DNA of 61,697 nucleotides from Lewinellaceae bacterium (GCA_024639065.1 JAHEJC010000004.1:1-61697), one strand, 5' to 3'; counted from the stretch's first letter, positions 36,725 through 46,041 are shown. Program-made: numbers and translations. Notes: generated by a model not told the origin, from the sequence alone.

Positions 36725-37589
36725 TGGCTAATTGTTCCTTAATCTTTTCCAGGTCATCTTTCATCTCTACAACAATTTTTTGGATGTCTGATGATTGAGC
36801 CTTAGCACCCAAAGTATTAATTTCTCTCCCGATTTCTTGACTAATAAAGCTAAGTTTTTTTCCTTTCTCGGATTTTATATCATCTAAAACCTTATAGAAA
36901 TATTCACAATGCTCCTTTAGCCTAACTTTTTCTTCGGTAATGTCTAGTTTTTCAAGATAGTATAGTATTTCTTGCTCAAACCGATTTTTATCAATAGGAT
37001 GAAAACTAGACATCTCTTCAAGGTCTTTGGACAGACGTTGTTTAATGTTTTCTACCCGTTCTTTCTCATAGGGATCAACTTTAGAAAGTAATAAGAGGAT
37101 ATTATCTATCCGCAATTTAATATCCTGACCCAGAACAGCTCCTTCTCGTTTTTTATTTTTTTTCAATTCTTGAATGGCCTGGTTTATAATATTATTTAAT
37201 GCTGACCATTCATCTTCCGGCATCTCGGCATCCTCTACGCTGATCACATTGGGAATCCTCAGGATTGATTGCATCATATCAGCTTGATTGATGGACATAT
37301 CATTTTTAAGCTCATTAAGCTGTGCGTAAAATTTTTTAAACAGGTCCTTATTAATGGTATAGTTTTCAGAATCGGTCATGCCATTAAGCATCACATTTAC
37401 TTCTAGTTTCCCGCGACGAATTTCCCCTTGGACTATTTTTCGGATCTCGTGTTCTTTAGTTCTATACAGGAAAGGAAGTTTTACCCGCATATCCAGAAAT
37501 TTGCTGTTTAGGGATCTTATTTCTACTGAAACTTCTTTTTTTTTGTAATTACCTTTTGCTTGGGCAAAACCTGTCATAGAATAAATCAT
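36714..37589 (-). CDS. yicC: YicC/YloC-family endoribonuclease
   Basis: A 291-residue protein with the family start MIYSMTGFA and EIRSLNSKFLDMRVKLP, and the C-terminal DUF1732 region ending GREINTLGAKAQSSDIQKIVVEMK. YicC is a toroidal endoribonuclease that acts on small RNAs and mRNA in enteric bacteria. The yicC-gmk linkage is conserved across many phyla. Confidence 0.93.
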   Translation of the reverse strand: MIYSMTGFAQAKGNYKKKEVSVEIRSLNSKFLDMRVKLPFLYRTKEHEIRKIVQGEIRRGKLEVNVMLNGMTDSENYTINKDLFKKFYAQLNELKNDMSINQADMMQSILRIPNVISVEDAEMPEDEWSALNNIINQAIQELKKNKKREGAVLGQDIKLRIDNILLLLSKVDPYEKERVENIKQRLSKDLEEMSSFHPIDKNRFEQEILYYLEKLDITEEKVRLKEHCEYFYKVLDDIKSEKGKKLSFISQEIGREINTLGAKAQSSDIQKIVVEMKDDLEKIKEQLANVQ

Positions 37590-37865
37590 ACCTCAATTCA
37601 TGTTTACCTCAAAGATATAATTAATTCGCTGGGCTGGTATATCAGAATCCATTAGATTTTTCGGTTTGGGTATATACGATTAATTACATCCAAGACTAAT
37701 CAGAGCCCTGAAGTTATCTGGATAGCTAAAATGAGCACAATAATGACCTTAATAATTGAAAATTAAGGAGTTATTTTTTTGTTATATCCAGAATTTTGCG
37801 AAATTTGCGCACACTTTTTGCGGAAGATCTAGAAAACACATAACTTTTTTAAACAAATTTTTAAC

Positions 37866-38159
37866 ATGAGAAAAGCCGATCTTGTATCGATTATTTCGGA
37901 GAAAACGGGAGTCCCTAAAGTTGATGTTTTAGTCAGCTTAGAAACATTTTTTACAGAAGTTAAGGACTCACTTTCTGACGGAGAGAATGTATATATTAGA
38001 GGTTTTGGATCATTTATCATTAAGAAGAGAGCCAGAAAGATCGGCAGACATATAAAAAAGAATATTGCCTTAGAGATTCCGGAACACAATATTCCAGCTT
38101 TTAAGCCAGCAAAGATCTTTGTAGAGCAGGTCAAGGAAAATGCTCCAATTACCGATTAG
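37866..38159 (+). CDS. HU-family DNA-binding protein
   Basis: A 97-residue histone-like protein: MRKADLVSIISEKTGVPK at the N-terminus, then VYIRGFGSFIIKKRARKIGRH, with the DNA-contacting arm and the NIPAFKPAK tail. It bends DNA and compacts the nucleoid as a dimer. The next gene starts three bases later. Confidence 0.95.
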   Translation: MRKADLVSIISEKTGVPKVDVLVSLETFFTEVKDSLSDGENVYIRGFGSFIIKKRARKIGRHIKKNIALEIPEHNIPAFKPAKIFVEQVKENAPITD

Positions 38160-38162
38160 CAA

Positions 38163-38936
38163 TTGAACGTTCATCAATATATAACCATCGGAATTGCGAT
38201 CATTTTACTGGGCGTACTTCTGTTTGGTTTTGATAAAAAACCTAAAAATCAATTGCTCATAGAAAAGTCTAGAGCAGAAAATTTTGAAAATACAAGCATT
38301 GATTTATTAATGTCAGAAGCACTCGATGGACTGGAACCTAGCATACGATTATTCTTCGAGAAGAAAATTCAGTTGCTGTCAGAACGGGATACTAGTGATG
38401 TTGAGGGGCTGATTGACTTATCAGGTGAGTGGTATCGTGTTAAGAAATATGCTTTAGCAGGATACTATGCAGAAAAAGTTGCTGAGATTCAAGCAGATGA
38501 AGAATCGTGGTCAATCGCCGGTACAACGTATGCTCAGGGAATTAGAAATGCTCTATCTGAAAAAGAAAGAACTTTTTGTGCCAACCGAGCGATAAAAGCT
38601 TTACAAATGGCCATATCGTTGAATCCTGATAATTTGGATCATCGAGTTAATCTTGGTATTTGCTATGCAGATTTTCCACCTGAGAATAATCCGATGCAAG
38701 GAATTCAAATACTTCTGAAACTCAATGAGGAAAATCCAACACATATTCCTACATTAATGGCATTAGGTAGATTAGCCATTCAAACAGGTCAATGGGACAG
38801 AGCTATAGAACGCCTAGAAAAAGTGGTACAATTAATGCCTGAAAATGATCAAGTTTATTGTTTATTAGTTCAAGCATATCAAGGATCTGGAGAAACCAAT
38901 CGTATTGCGAATGTGTTGAGTAAGTGTAACAATTAA
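38163..38936 (+). CDS. Membrane-anchored TPR protein
   Basis: A 257-residue protein starting at TTG (no ATG is available in this frame before the first helix). It has one N-terminal membrane segment (ITIGIAIILLGVLLFGF) followed by tetratricopeptide repeats (about 80-255, for example HIPTLMALGRLAIQTGQWDRAIERLEKVV). A scaffold role is likely, partners unknown. It lies between HU and the small ribosomal-type protein, a layout often seen in Bacteroidota. Confidence 0.75.
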   Translation: MNVHQYITIGIAIILLGVLLFGFDKKPKNQLLIEKSRAENFENTSIDLLMSEALDGLEPSIRLFFEKKIQLLSERDTSDVEGLIDLSGEWYRVKKYALAGYYAEKVAEIQADEESWSIAGTTYAQGIRNALSEKERTFCANRAIKALQMAISLNPDNLDHRVNLGICYADFPPENNPMQGIQILLKLNEENPTHIPTLMALGRLAIQTGQWDRAIERLEKVVQLMPENDQVYCLLVQAYQGSGETNRIANVLSKCNN

Positions 38937-38963
38937 GAATAAAAAAAATATAAAATATAAATT

Positions 38964-39056
38964 ATGCCTTGCGGTAAAAAAAGAAAACGTCATAAGATAG
39001 CCACACATAAAAGAAAAAAGAGGCTACGTAAGAATAGACACAAGAAAAAGAAATAA
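38964..39056 (+). CDS. 30-residue Lys/Arg-rich ribosome-associated protein (AURKAIP1/COX24-like, bS22-like)
   Basis: A tiny gene missed by length filters: MPCGKKRKRHK, then IATHKRKKRLRKNRHKKKK. It is 70 percent Lys/Arg/His, and the KRLRKNRHKKK part matches the core of the AURKAIP1/COX24 (mS38, bS22) family of small ribosomal proteins. Placement between the HU-TPR pair and the RNase G gene is typical in this phylum. It should bind rRNA near the decoding site. The family match is from memory of short sequences, so it is less sure than the gene call. Confidence 0.75.
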   Translation: MPCGKKRKRHKIATHKRKKRLRKNRHKKKK

Positions 39057-39243
39057 ATAATTTTTAGGGCTCTGATCATTCTGATCCAGAAATGAATCGC
39101 ATACGACCCTTATCCTTTATTTGAATTAGCTCCGCCACGCCTTATTCTCTATTATTTGTAAGGACTGATAAACCTTACTATATATCTTTATGAAATAGTC
39201 TATTTGGAAGAATAGTCAGAGCTCGTATGCTTTAAAATATAAA

Positions 39244-40794
39244 ATGAAAAAGGAATTAATTATCAATTCCTCTCAATCTCATGTGGAAATAGCCCTCATA
39301 GAGAATGGGAAATTGGTGGAGATTCACCGACAGAAAGCTAACAGTAATTTTTCAGTAGGTGATGTTTTTTTAGGAAGAGTTCAAAAATTGATGCCCGGAT
39401 TAAATGCAGCCTTTGTGGACATTGGTCACAAAAGAGATGCATTTTTGCATTATACCGATTTGGGACCAAAATTGAGATCACTCCTTAAATTTACCAACCA
39501 AGCGGTCAATGGAAAGACCAATACACACCTTTTAGATAAATTTAATATCGAACCAGAAATTATTAAAACTGGGAAGATTAATCAGGTGTTACAGAAAAGA
39601 CAACCCATTCTTGTTCAGGTGCTTAAAGAACCTATTTCCACCAAAGGACCTAGGCTTAGCTGTGAACTTACCCTACCTGGACGTTTTATTGTCTTAACAC
39701 CTTTTATCGATATCGTAGCGGTCTCCAAAAAGATTAGTACAGCTGAAGAGAGAAAAAGATTGCAGAAATTGGCTGAAAGCATAAAACCTAAAAACTTTGG
39801 ACTAATTATCCGTACGGCATCAGAAGGGAAAAAGGTTGCGGACTTGCATGAGGAACTTGAGGATCTAATCAGTAAGTGGAAGACAATTTATAGCCAATGC
39901 AAAGAGGCTACCCCACCGGTAAAATTACTGAGTGAACTAGATAAATCGACCAGCATGTTGCGGGATGTGCTGAATGATTCATTTTCAAAAATTGTAGTTG
40001 ATGATAAGGGATTATATACCCATATCGCTCAATTTATGAAAGGTATTGCTCCTGAAAAAGTAAAGATGGTCAATTTCCACAAAAGTGGGCGGCACATCTT
40101 TGATACATATGGCGTGAATCGACAAATCAAATCTTCTTTTGGTAAGACCTCTACCATGCCCAGCGGTGCTTACTTGGTGATCGAACACACGGAAGCTATG
40201 CATGTCATCGACGTAAATAGTGGGCCGAAACTCATTAGAGGTGATCAGGAATCAGCTGCAATCAAAGTAAATATTGAAGCGGCTAATGAAATTGCCAGGC
40301 AACTAAGACTGCGGGATATAGGAGGATTAATTATTGTGGACTTCATTGACATGAAAAATAGAGAGCACAAATCCATGCTCTATAAGGAAGTCAAAGAAGC
40401 TATGCGGCTGGATCGAGCCCAACATACCATACTTCCTCTTAGCAAATTTGGGTTGATGCAGATTACCCGTCAACGAGTAAAACCTGAAGTCAAAATTAAT
40501 ACCGAGGAGCGCTGTCCAACTTGTGGTGGAACCGGTAAGGTGCAGCCGACCATCTTATTGCGCGAGCAAATCGAAAGAGACATAAAATTTATACTTCAAT
40601 CCAGACCGAATACTTCACTGCAATTGAAAGTACATCCTTATGTGGAAGCTTATTTGAAAAAAGGATTTTGGAATGTTCAAAAAAATTGGTACAAGGAATA
40701 TTTTAAATGGATAAAAATTAAAGAAGACCAAGAACTGGGCATTTTGGAGTATCAATTCTACGACAAGAATGCTGATGAAATCAGGTTGAATTAG
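39244..40794 (+). CDS. rng: Ribonuclease E/G family endonuclease
   Basis: A 516-residue RNase G-type enzyme. Order: S1 RNA-binding domain (GDVFLGRVQKLMPGLNAAFVDIG, about 35-130, with a longer insertion LLKFTNQAVNGKTN), RNase H-like and DNase I-like domains with the catalytic Asps in HVIDVNSG and IIVDFIDMK, and the Zn-link CPTCGGTG near residue 424. It acts in rRNA maturation and mRNA decay. It lacks the long disordered C-terminal arm of RNase E. Confidence 0.95.
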   Translation: MKKELIINSSQSHVEIALIENGKLVEIHRQKANSNFSVGDVFLGRVQKLMPGLNAAFVDIGHKRDAFLHYTDLGPKLRSLLKFTNQAVNGKTNTHLLDKFNIEPEIIKTGKINQVLQKRQPILVQVLKEPISTKGPRLSCELTLPGRFIVLTPFIDIVAVSKKISTAEERKRLQKLAESIKPKNFGLIIRTASEGKKVADLHEELEDLISKWKTIYSQCKEATPPVKLLSELDKSTSMLRDVLNDSFSKIVVDDKGLYTHIAQFMKGIAPEKVKMVNFHKSGRHIFDTYGVNRQIKSSFGKTSTMPSGAYLVIEHTEAMHVIDVNSGPKLIRGDQESAAIKVNIEAANEIARQLRLRDIGGLIIVDFIDMKNREHKSMLYKEVKEAMRLDRAQHTILPLSKFGLMQITRQRVKPEVKINTEERCPTCGGTGKVQPTILLREQIERDIKFILQSRPNTSLQLKVHPYVEAYLKKGFWNVQKNWYKEYFKWIKIKEDQELGILEYQFYDKNADEIRLN

Positions 40795-40867
40795 ACAAAG
40801 AGAGCAGAGCCGATACGCTTGACAGAAACGAGATCGCTACGTTTCGAGAATAAGAGACTAAGATTCA

Positions 40868-40921
40868 TTTAACCTTTAACCTTTAACCTTCTTAACCTAT
40901 TTAACTTTTCAACTCTTCAAC
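40868..40921 (+). repeat. Intergenic tandem-like tract (CCTTTAA / TTCAACT units)
   Basis: Three CCTTTAA units are followed by degraded TTAACC, TTTAAC and TTCAAC units, ending just before the glycosyltransferase start. Similar TTCAACT-like units appear on the other strand at 35682-35722. No gene or hairpin is seen. Confidence 0.6.
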
Positions 40922-40925
40922 GGCT

Positions 40926-42017
40926 ATGTTATCTTTGGCTACCATGACAGTACCCGGGAAGACCGTACTTGTAGCTCCCCTAAACTGGGGATTGGGCCAT
41001 ACCTCCAGGTGTATTCCCATAATAAGCACATTGCTGGACCAGGGATTTCAGGTATATATGGCATCTGATGGTGATGCCTTGGAGTTGTTAAAAATTGAAT
41101 TCCCTACCTTGCCAGCCTTTGAGCTAACCCCACTGCATATTCATTATGGTCGGTATTTTTTTTGGTCAATATTTTTACAATCAGGTAAATTTTATAATTC
41201 CATAAAGCAGGATCATCAAATAGTAAACAACCTTTATAAGCAGGTTCCCTTTAATTATATTATTTCAGATAATCGTTATGGAGTACATCACCCATCTGCA
41301 CATAATATATTGCTTACTCACCAGTTGCAACTCACCAAACCTGGAATACTTAAAAAGATTTCAAGGATTATGTTTAGGAGAATAGTTGCTCGTTTTCAAG
41401 AATGTTGGATCCCTGATTTTCAAGGACAACATAACCTAACCGGTGATTTGTCTAGTCCGGATTTATCCATTGCCAAAAAGTTTATTGGAGTGCTTTCGAG
41501 ATTAGAAGTGAATAGTGCAGCCTCATCAGAATATGAGCTCTTAATTCTTTTATCCGGACCAGAGCCCTCCAGAACTCAATTTGAGAAAGTCATACTTGAC
41601 CAAATAAGTCAATGCAAATTGCTTCCTAAGACGCTGCTAGTAAGAGGTTTACCATTAGAGAAAAAACCACTGCTTAGCAATCATTCGTTATTGACCATTC
41701 AGAATTATGCAGATTCTAACCGGTTAAATGAATTTGTGAATGGTGCGACTTTTTTGATTTGTAGAGCTGGATATTCCAGTATTATGGATCTGGTCAAGCT
41801 GGGTAAAAAAGCCATTTTGGTTCCTACACCTGGTCAGTCAGAACAGGAATACTTAAGCAAACGACTAAAAGATCATCCTGCCTTTTTATGCGTAAAGCAA
41901 GCTGATTTTAATCTATCGAAACACTTAATTCAACTAAAATCCAGGCCACCTTTGAATCATCCTGCATATGACTCTTTAGCCCAACCCACCCCCTTGGAGT
42001 TGCTGCCGGGTACTTAG
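40926..42017 (+). CDS. MurG-like (family 28) glycosyltransferase
   Basis: A 363-residue GT-B fold enzyme. The N-terminal part has VLVAPLNWGLGHTSRCIPI (the nucleotide-sugar family's Gly-rich start), the middle HNILLTHQLQL, and the C-terminal part ICRAGYSSIMDLVKLGKKAILVPTPGQSEQE, the donor-binding signature. The acceptor is unknown. An ATG six codons later (40944, MTVPGKTV) could be the real start. It lies 131 bases after rng, so it is probably separate. Confidence 0.85.
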   Translation: MLSLATMTVPGKTVLVAPLNWGLGHTSRCIPIISTLLDQGFQVYMASDGDALELLKIEFPTLPAFELTPLHIHYGRYFFWSIFLQSGKFYNSIKQDHQIVNNLYKQVPFNYIISDNRYGVHHPSAHNILLTHQLQLTKPGILKKISRIMFRRIVARFQECWIPDFQGQHNLTGDLSSPDLSIAKKFIGVLSRLEVNSAASSEYELLILLSGPEPSRTQFEKVILDQISQCKLLPKTLLVRGLPLEKKPLLSNHSLLTIQNYADSNRLNEFVNGATFLICRAGYSSIMDLVKLGKKAILVPTPGQSEQEYLSKRLKDHPAFLCVKQADFNLSKHLIQLKSRPPLNHPAYDSLAQPTPLELLPGT

Positions 42018-42169
42018 ATCTGAAGCCAGAGACAAGGGGACAGATTCTTGCCAATAAGCCAATAAGCTGGTTTAACCAACTCTTAACGGCTCCATAAAAC
42101 TCTTTAACAGTTTAGATTCCTACTTTAATAAAGAGATTCTTATTTCTTAACAATTATAAAACTATTGTC

Positions 42170-42826
42170 ATGAAAACGCATGTAAAATTTTTGACCATAC
42201 TTATTGCAGTCTTTGGATTAATGGGGTCAGCTCATGCGAGTAGATTGGAAGGAATATGGTCGACACGTGATAGCCGGTTTACTGTCGAGATCCGGGATCA
42301 TGAACGAGGAATTCAAGTAAGACAAGGTCAGCAAAGATGGTCCAATTACTTCAAACGTGGTAACCGGTATGAGAATGAACGGGGAAGCTTTTGCCGGATC
42401 ATAGATGATCAGCGAATAGAGTGGTTTAATCGCAATACCCGTGCGCGATATACGCTGTACCGGGAATATAGGTATGGTTTTCAATATGACCGCAATCGAA
42501 CCGGGACTTATCAAAATGATCGCTACGACCGACAGAATTTTAATGATTATAGCCGGGGATTAGAAGGTAAATGGTATAATGAGAGTACCGGTCAGCGCAT
42601 TCAGGTGAAACAGAAGCGTGAGGGATTAAGAGTAAAATTTCACGGTGAGCGTTGGATTACTTTTCGGCGATCACAACGAGGTGTTTTCATCGATGCGTAC
42701 GGAAATAAATGGATCTTGAATCGAAACAGGATGGAATACCAAAGCTTTAATCGGGATCTGATTATGTACTTTTCGAAAGGTGAGCATCGTGGAAGAAGAC
42801 ATGATTCATATTTCAGGTTTCGCTAA
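42170..42826 (+). CDS. Exported Arg/Tyr-rich protein with internal duplication
   Basis: A 218-residue protein with signal peptide (FLTILIAVFGLMGSAHA). Two similar halves follow: RLEGIWSTRDSRFTVEIRD ... RWSNYFKRG and GLEGKWYNESTGQRIQVKQ ... RWITFRRSQ, joined by a Tyr/Arg/Asp/Asn-rich linker. The mature part is strongly basic. It is not a family I know by name; a cell-surface or matrix role is possible. A clear terminator follows. Confidence 0.65.
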   Translation: MKTHVKFLTILIAVFGLMGSAHASRLEGIWSTRDSRFTVEIRDHERGIQVRQGQQRWSNYFKRGNRYENERGSFCRIIDDQRIEWFNRNTRARYTLYREYRYGFQYDRNRTGTYQNDRYDRQNFNDYSRGLEGKWYNESTGQRIQVKQKREGLRVKFHGERWITFRRSQRGVFIDAYGNKWILNRNRMEYQSFNRDLIMYFSKGEHRGRRHDSYFRFR

Positions 42827-42867
42827 CTTTTAATTTTGTACTCGCTTTTTGAGAGATTCTTACTATG

Positions 42868-42902
42868 AAAAAAGGCTTGCCAGTCATCTGGTGGGCTTTT
42901 TT
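42868..42902 (+). terminator. Terminator of the Arg/Tyr-rich gene
   Basis: GGCTTGCCAG pairs with CTGGTGGGCT (several G-T pairs) around TCAT, followed by a run of Ts, 47 bases after the stop. The rest of 42903-43165 holds only the repeat copies noted below. Confidence 0.75.
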
Positions 42903-43030
42903 GCTTTAGCCCTATTAGTATCAAGAATTAAAAGAACTAATCGAGCAGAGAGTAATCAAGCATTATTTCATTTCACGGTTAACTAAAACCAACACGTTCT
43001 TTTCTTTAAACGCAACAGCTCACACCCATG

Positions 43031-43053
43031 CATCTGACAGCGCAGCGATCTGA
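43031..43053 (+). repeat. Dispersed intergenic repeat CATCTGACAGCG, copy 1
   Basis: Starts CATCTGACAGCGCAGCGATC. A second copy begins 39 bases later and a third at 54292. No coding or hairpin role is visible. Confidence 0.65.
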
Positions 43054-43069
43054 TAGTGAAACGGTCTCA

Positions 43070-43090
43070 CATCTGACAGCGTAGCGGTCT
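43070..43090 (+). repeat. Dispersed intergenic repeat, copy 2
   Basis: Reads CATCTGACAGCGTAGCGGTC, differing from copy 1 at few positions. It ends about 76 bases from the stop of the beta-barrel gene. Confidence 0.65.
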
Positions 43091-43165
43091 TTAAAAAAAG
43101 GTCTACCACGTGCACTTTTGCCGGGTAAACACTTTTATATTTTGGTTTAATGTAAATATTTTATA

Positions 43166-43897
43166 TTAATCGATATAGACTATTTGATTGATAAATCTCA
43201 ATCCCAAGGAAAGTTCAATGGTGAGATTATAAATATTTCTTTCACTTAAGTTTATAGTATTTCCAGGTCTAAAAGGATCAATGACGTTGGGTATCGGCGG
43301 TTGATAATATTGCCTTGAAAAATTCGGATTGACCGTTACCTCAAGTATTCCGCCAAATAAATCCCCAAAGGGAATTTCAATGCCACCACCAGCAGTGACT
43401 CCATAGCCCCATTTCCTTACAAACGGATCAACTGGGAAACTGGCATAGAAAGAAGATAGCTGATTGTATTCTGATAAATTGGTGGATAGGGTGTAATCAC
43501 CGCGTATACCGAGCATATAATAAGGGGAGGAACTTCCCACAATTTTCAATCGTCTTTTACCTCCTGCCGTTAAGCTTATTGTATTGAATTCAAAGTTTTG
43601 AGTCGATGGACGAAAGTCTCTTCCTTGTAGAGAAAAAGTGGCATTATTGAATCGATTAGCCGTGCCTTTTACATGATATCCAATCTGAGCAAATAGTGCA
43701 AAGGGACTATCTTCTTCTGCGGATTCGATAAATAATATTCCGTGATAGGCGTATAGTGGATCTCGCTGAAATCCTTGCCATTTTTGAAATCCAACAGTTG
43801 CACCTCCTTTCACTCCAAATGCATAACTCTGGGCAACTGTCTCTGGGGCTAGTAATCCTAACCATCCTATAAATAATAGTTGAACAATAAATTTCAT
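43166..43897 (-). CDS. Outer-membrane beta-barrel protein
   Basis: A 243-residue protein with signal peptide (FIVQLLFIGWLGLLAPETVA). The body has many alternating hydrophobic strands (YAFGVKGGATVGFQKW, ISLTAGGKRRLKIVG, SPYYMLGIRGDYTL) and a last strand ending LGLRFINQIVYID, typical of the porin-like family in Bacteroidota. Probably an 8- to 10-stranded barrel of unknown cargo. It starts four bases after the stop of the glucosaminidase gene, so the two form an operon. Confidence 0.8.
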   Translation of the reverse strand: MKFIVQLLFIGWLGLLAPETVAQSYAFGVKGGATVGFQKWQGFQRDPLYAYHGILFIESAEEDSPFALFAQIGYHVKGTANRFNNATFSLQGRDFRPSTQNFEFNTISLTAGGKRRLKIVGSSSPYYMLGIRGDYTLSTNLSEYNQLSSFYASFPVDPFVRKWGYGVTAGGGIEIPFGDLFGGILEVTVNPNFSRQYYQPPIPNVIDPFRPGNTINLSERNIYNLTIELSLGLRFINQIVYID

Positions 43898-43901
43898 AGT
43901 G

Positions 43902-45131
43902 CTACAAACTTACTCTCAGTTTTTGACCGATTTTAATAATGTTGTTATCAATATTATTAAAATGCTTCAATTCATTCACAGAGATATTAAATTTTTTGGC
44001 CAATTTAAACAACGTGTCTCCACTTTTTACGGTATAATAGAGCATTTGGCCAGCTTCTAATCCTTGACTATTGGTCCTGGGTTCAACCAGCACCGGATCA
44101 TTCTCAATTATCGGAGGGTTGCCTGAACCTCTATTTGGGGGTGTTGGAGGAACGATCTTATTGACCATTTGTGTACGCGGAATTTTCTTTTTAGAAATTG
44201 TGCCTCGTAAAATAATCTGTTCTCCAATTTCTGGTTGGGAATTTTCAACCAAGCGATTTTTTTTATACAACTCATCCAGTTTAATTCCATATTTCTGAGC
44301 GATGAACTGCATGGTTTCACCACTGCGTATTACATGATATTTTTGCTTTCCCCGGTAATTTTTACGCTTTGGTTGCAAGTAAATAATTTCTCCTTCATAG
44401 AGAATTTGCCTGCTTGACCTTAAATTTTCATTGTATTTTAAAAGTTTTTTCACCGATACTCCATGGTTTAAAGCAACATCTTCAACACGGTAAGCATCTT
44501 CAGCAAGTACAGATTTCACATCGTTAATGTATTGATAAAGCTTGGTGTCATCTACTAAATCAACTTCCCCGGAAAATATTAGCGGTTTGTGTGCATACTT
44601 TCCAGTGAAACCCTTATCAAATTGATCTAAATTATAACTTTCAATAATAGAGATCAAACGATGATCGTAGTTAGGATCTGAAGCGTATCCAGCTTTTTTA
44701 AGGCCTCTCGCCCATGATTTGAAATTTGTGGGATCCAAGCGGAATAAAAAAGCATAGCGCGGTTGATTTGTCAGAAAGTCTGTATGGGCTATGAATGAGC
44801 TTTCCGCACTGGGATAGGCCCTAAAGCAAGACTTGATCAACTTACCTTTGCGGTAGTCATCATCTTTGCGATACATCTTTTCACCACCCCAGCCACCTCC
44901 ACATTTGATTCCAAAATGATTGTTGGCATCTTGAGCTAATGAACTTGAACCAGCGCTTGATTCTAAAATAGCCTGGGCAAGCTTAATACTAGCGGGAACG
45001 CCACTTCGCTCCATTTCTTGAATCGCTATTTGACTATATCGTTGGATATAAGCGATTTTAGCATCCCGATTTGCCATCGCAACCTGGTACATCATGGTCA
45101 TAAAAATACAGACGGCAAGCAGTTTCCTCAT
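43902..45131 (-). CDS. Glucosaminidase with LysM repeats (peptidoglycan hydrolase)
   Basis: A 409-residue exported enzyme (signal LLAVCIFMTMMYQVAMA). Residues about 25-175 form a glucosaminidase domain: SGVPASIKLAQAILESSAGSS carries the catalytic Glu, then NNHFGIKC and RAYPSAESSFIAHTDFL. It cuts N-acetylglucosamine links in peptidoglycan. LysM-like repeats follow, two clear ones at KYHVIRSGETMQFIAQKYGI and LYYTVKSGDTLFKLAKKFNI, the last at the C-terminus. The linker between them is Pro/Asn-rich. Role in cell-wall remodelling or separation. Confidence 0.88.
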   Translation of the reverse strand: MRKLLAVCIFMTMMYQVAMANRDAKIAYIQRYSQIAIQEMERSGVPASIKLAQAILESSAGSSSLAQDANNHFGIKCGGGWGGEKMYRKDDDYRKGKLIKSCFRAYPSAESSFIAHTDFLTNQPRYAFLFRLDPTNFKSWARGLKKAGYASDPNYDHRLISIIESYNLDQFDKGFTGKYAHKPLIFSGEVDLVDDTKLYQYINDVKSVLAEDAYRVEDVALNHGVSVKKLLKYNENLRSSRQILYEGEIIYLQPKRKNYRGKQKYHVIRSGETMQFIAQKYGIKLDELYKKNRLVENSQPEIGEQIILRGTISKKKIPRTQMVNKIVPPTPPNRGSGNPPIIENDPVLVEPRTNSQGLEAGQMLYYTVKSGDTLFKLAKKFNISVNELKHFNNIDNNIIKIGQKLRVSL

Positions 45132-45315
45132 TTCTAAATTAAATTATTTTGTTATTTGTTTAAGATTCATTTAAAATGCAATACATATTACATTTTAATT
45201 TAATATGACAAATACAATGCCAACTTTAGTAAAGAAAGGGTCAACTGGAACGATTTTATTTTTATGAATGTATTACAAGAGTAATCGGTATAGATAGAAT
45301 GGAAAGTTTTTTTCT

Positions 45316-45323
45316 TACTTTTG
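45316..45323 (+). promoter_or_regulatory. -7 box (TACTTTTG) for the DUF937 gene
   Basis: A full TAnnTTTG match 62 bases before the ATG, preceded by an AT-rich stretch. No clean TTG is found 20 bases upstream, so confidence is moderate. Confidence 0.4.
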
Positions 45324-45384
45324 AATATAGTAAACGAAAGCCTCTCTAGACCATATTTTTTAAAAACCCATAAAATTTTGTTAA

Positions 45385-45984
45385 ATGGACATAATGGATT
45401 TATTACAGGGTAATTTACCTGAAGAATTGGTAGGTACTCTTTCTAAACAATTAGGAGGAGTCGATCAAAAACAAACTCAAGTTGCAGCGCAAGGTGCTAT
45501 AGGCGCGATCGCTTCAGCCCTTGCAAAAAATGCTTCTTCGGCGGATGGTGCCAATGCACTGGTATCCGCCCTGGACCGTGATCATGACGGAAGTATATTA
45601 GACGATGTGGTTGGAATGCTTTCTGGAACCAGACAGGCAAGTAATGCAAGTACTTTAAATGGAGCAGGTATCCTTAGACATGTTTTGGGTGGTAAACAGA
45701 GTAATACGGTCAATATGGTCAGCAAACTAAGTGGTTTGGATAATTCGAAATCAGGTTCATTAATGGCAACCCTGGCACCTTTAGTAATGGGCGCTTTGGG
45801 TCAAGCTAGAAACCAACGAGGTTTCAATGTCATGGACATAGCCAAATTATTAACAAATTCAGTTCAGACCAGACAGAAAGAAGATAAGACTATGGGCTTG
45901 ATCGGTCGATTTTTAGACAGTGATGGTGACGGAAGTATCATGGACGATTTGGCCAATATAGGTATGAATATGTTACGTAAGTAA
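45385..45984 (+). CDS. DUF937 protein with EF-hand-like Asp loops
   Basis: A 199-residue protein without signal peptide, helical, with LVGTLSKQLGGVDQKQTQVAAQGAI, then DRDHDGSILDD and near the end DSDGDGSIMDD. These two Asp/Gly loops resemble calcium-binding EF-hand or dockerin loops. DUF937 proteins are found in many bacteria without known function. A strong terminator follows, so the gene is monocistronic. Confidence 0.82.
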   Translation: MDIMDLLQGNLPEELVGTLSKQLGGVDQKQTQVAAQGAIGAIASALAKNASSADGANALVSALDRDHDGSILDDVVGMLSGTRQASNASTLNGAGILRHVLGGKQSNTVNMVSKLSGLDNSKSGSLMATLAPLVMGALGQARNQRGFNVMDIAKLLTNSVQTRQKEDKTMGLIGRFLDSDGDGSIMDDLANIGMNMLRK

Positions 45985-46004
45985 TTCAATATTTATAAAT
46001 ATAA

Positions 46005-46041
46005 AAGGGTTGAATGATGTTACATCGTTCAACCTTTTTTT
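46005..46041 (+). terminator. Terminator of the DUF937 gene
   Basis: GGTTGAATGATG pairs with CATCGTTCAACC (12 pairs including one G-T) around a three-base loop, followed by seven Ts, 24 bases after the stop. Confidence 0.88.

Noticed and set aside
42865-42909. Short frame ATG...TAG with two Trp codons in a row, like a trp leader peptide
   Set aside because: It coincides exactly with the terminator hairpin, and the genes after it are not for tryptophan synthesis, so chance is enough.
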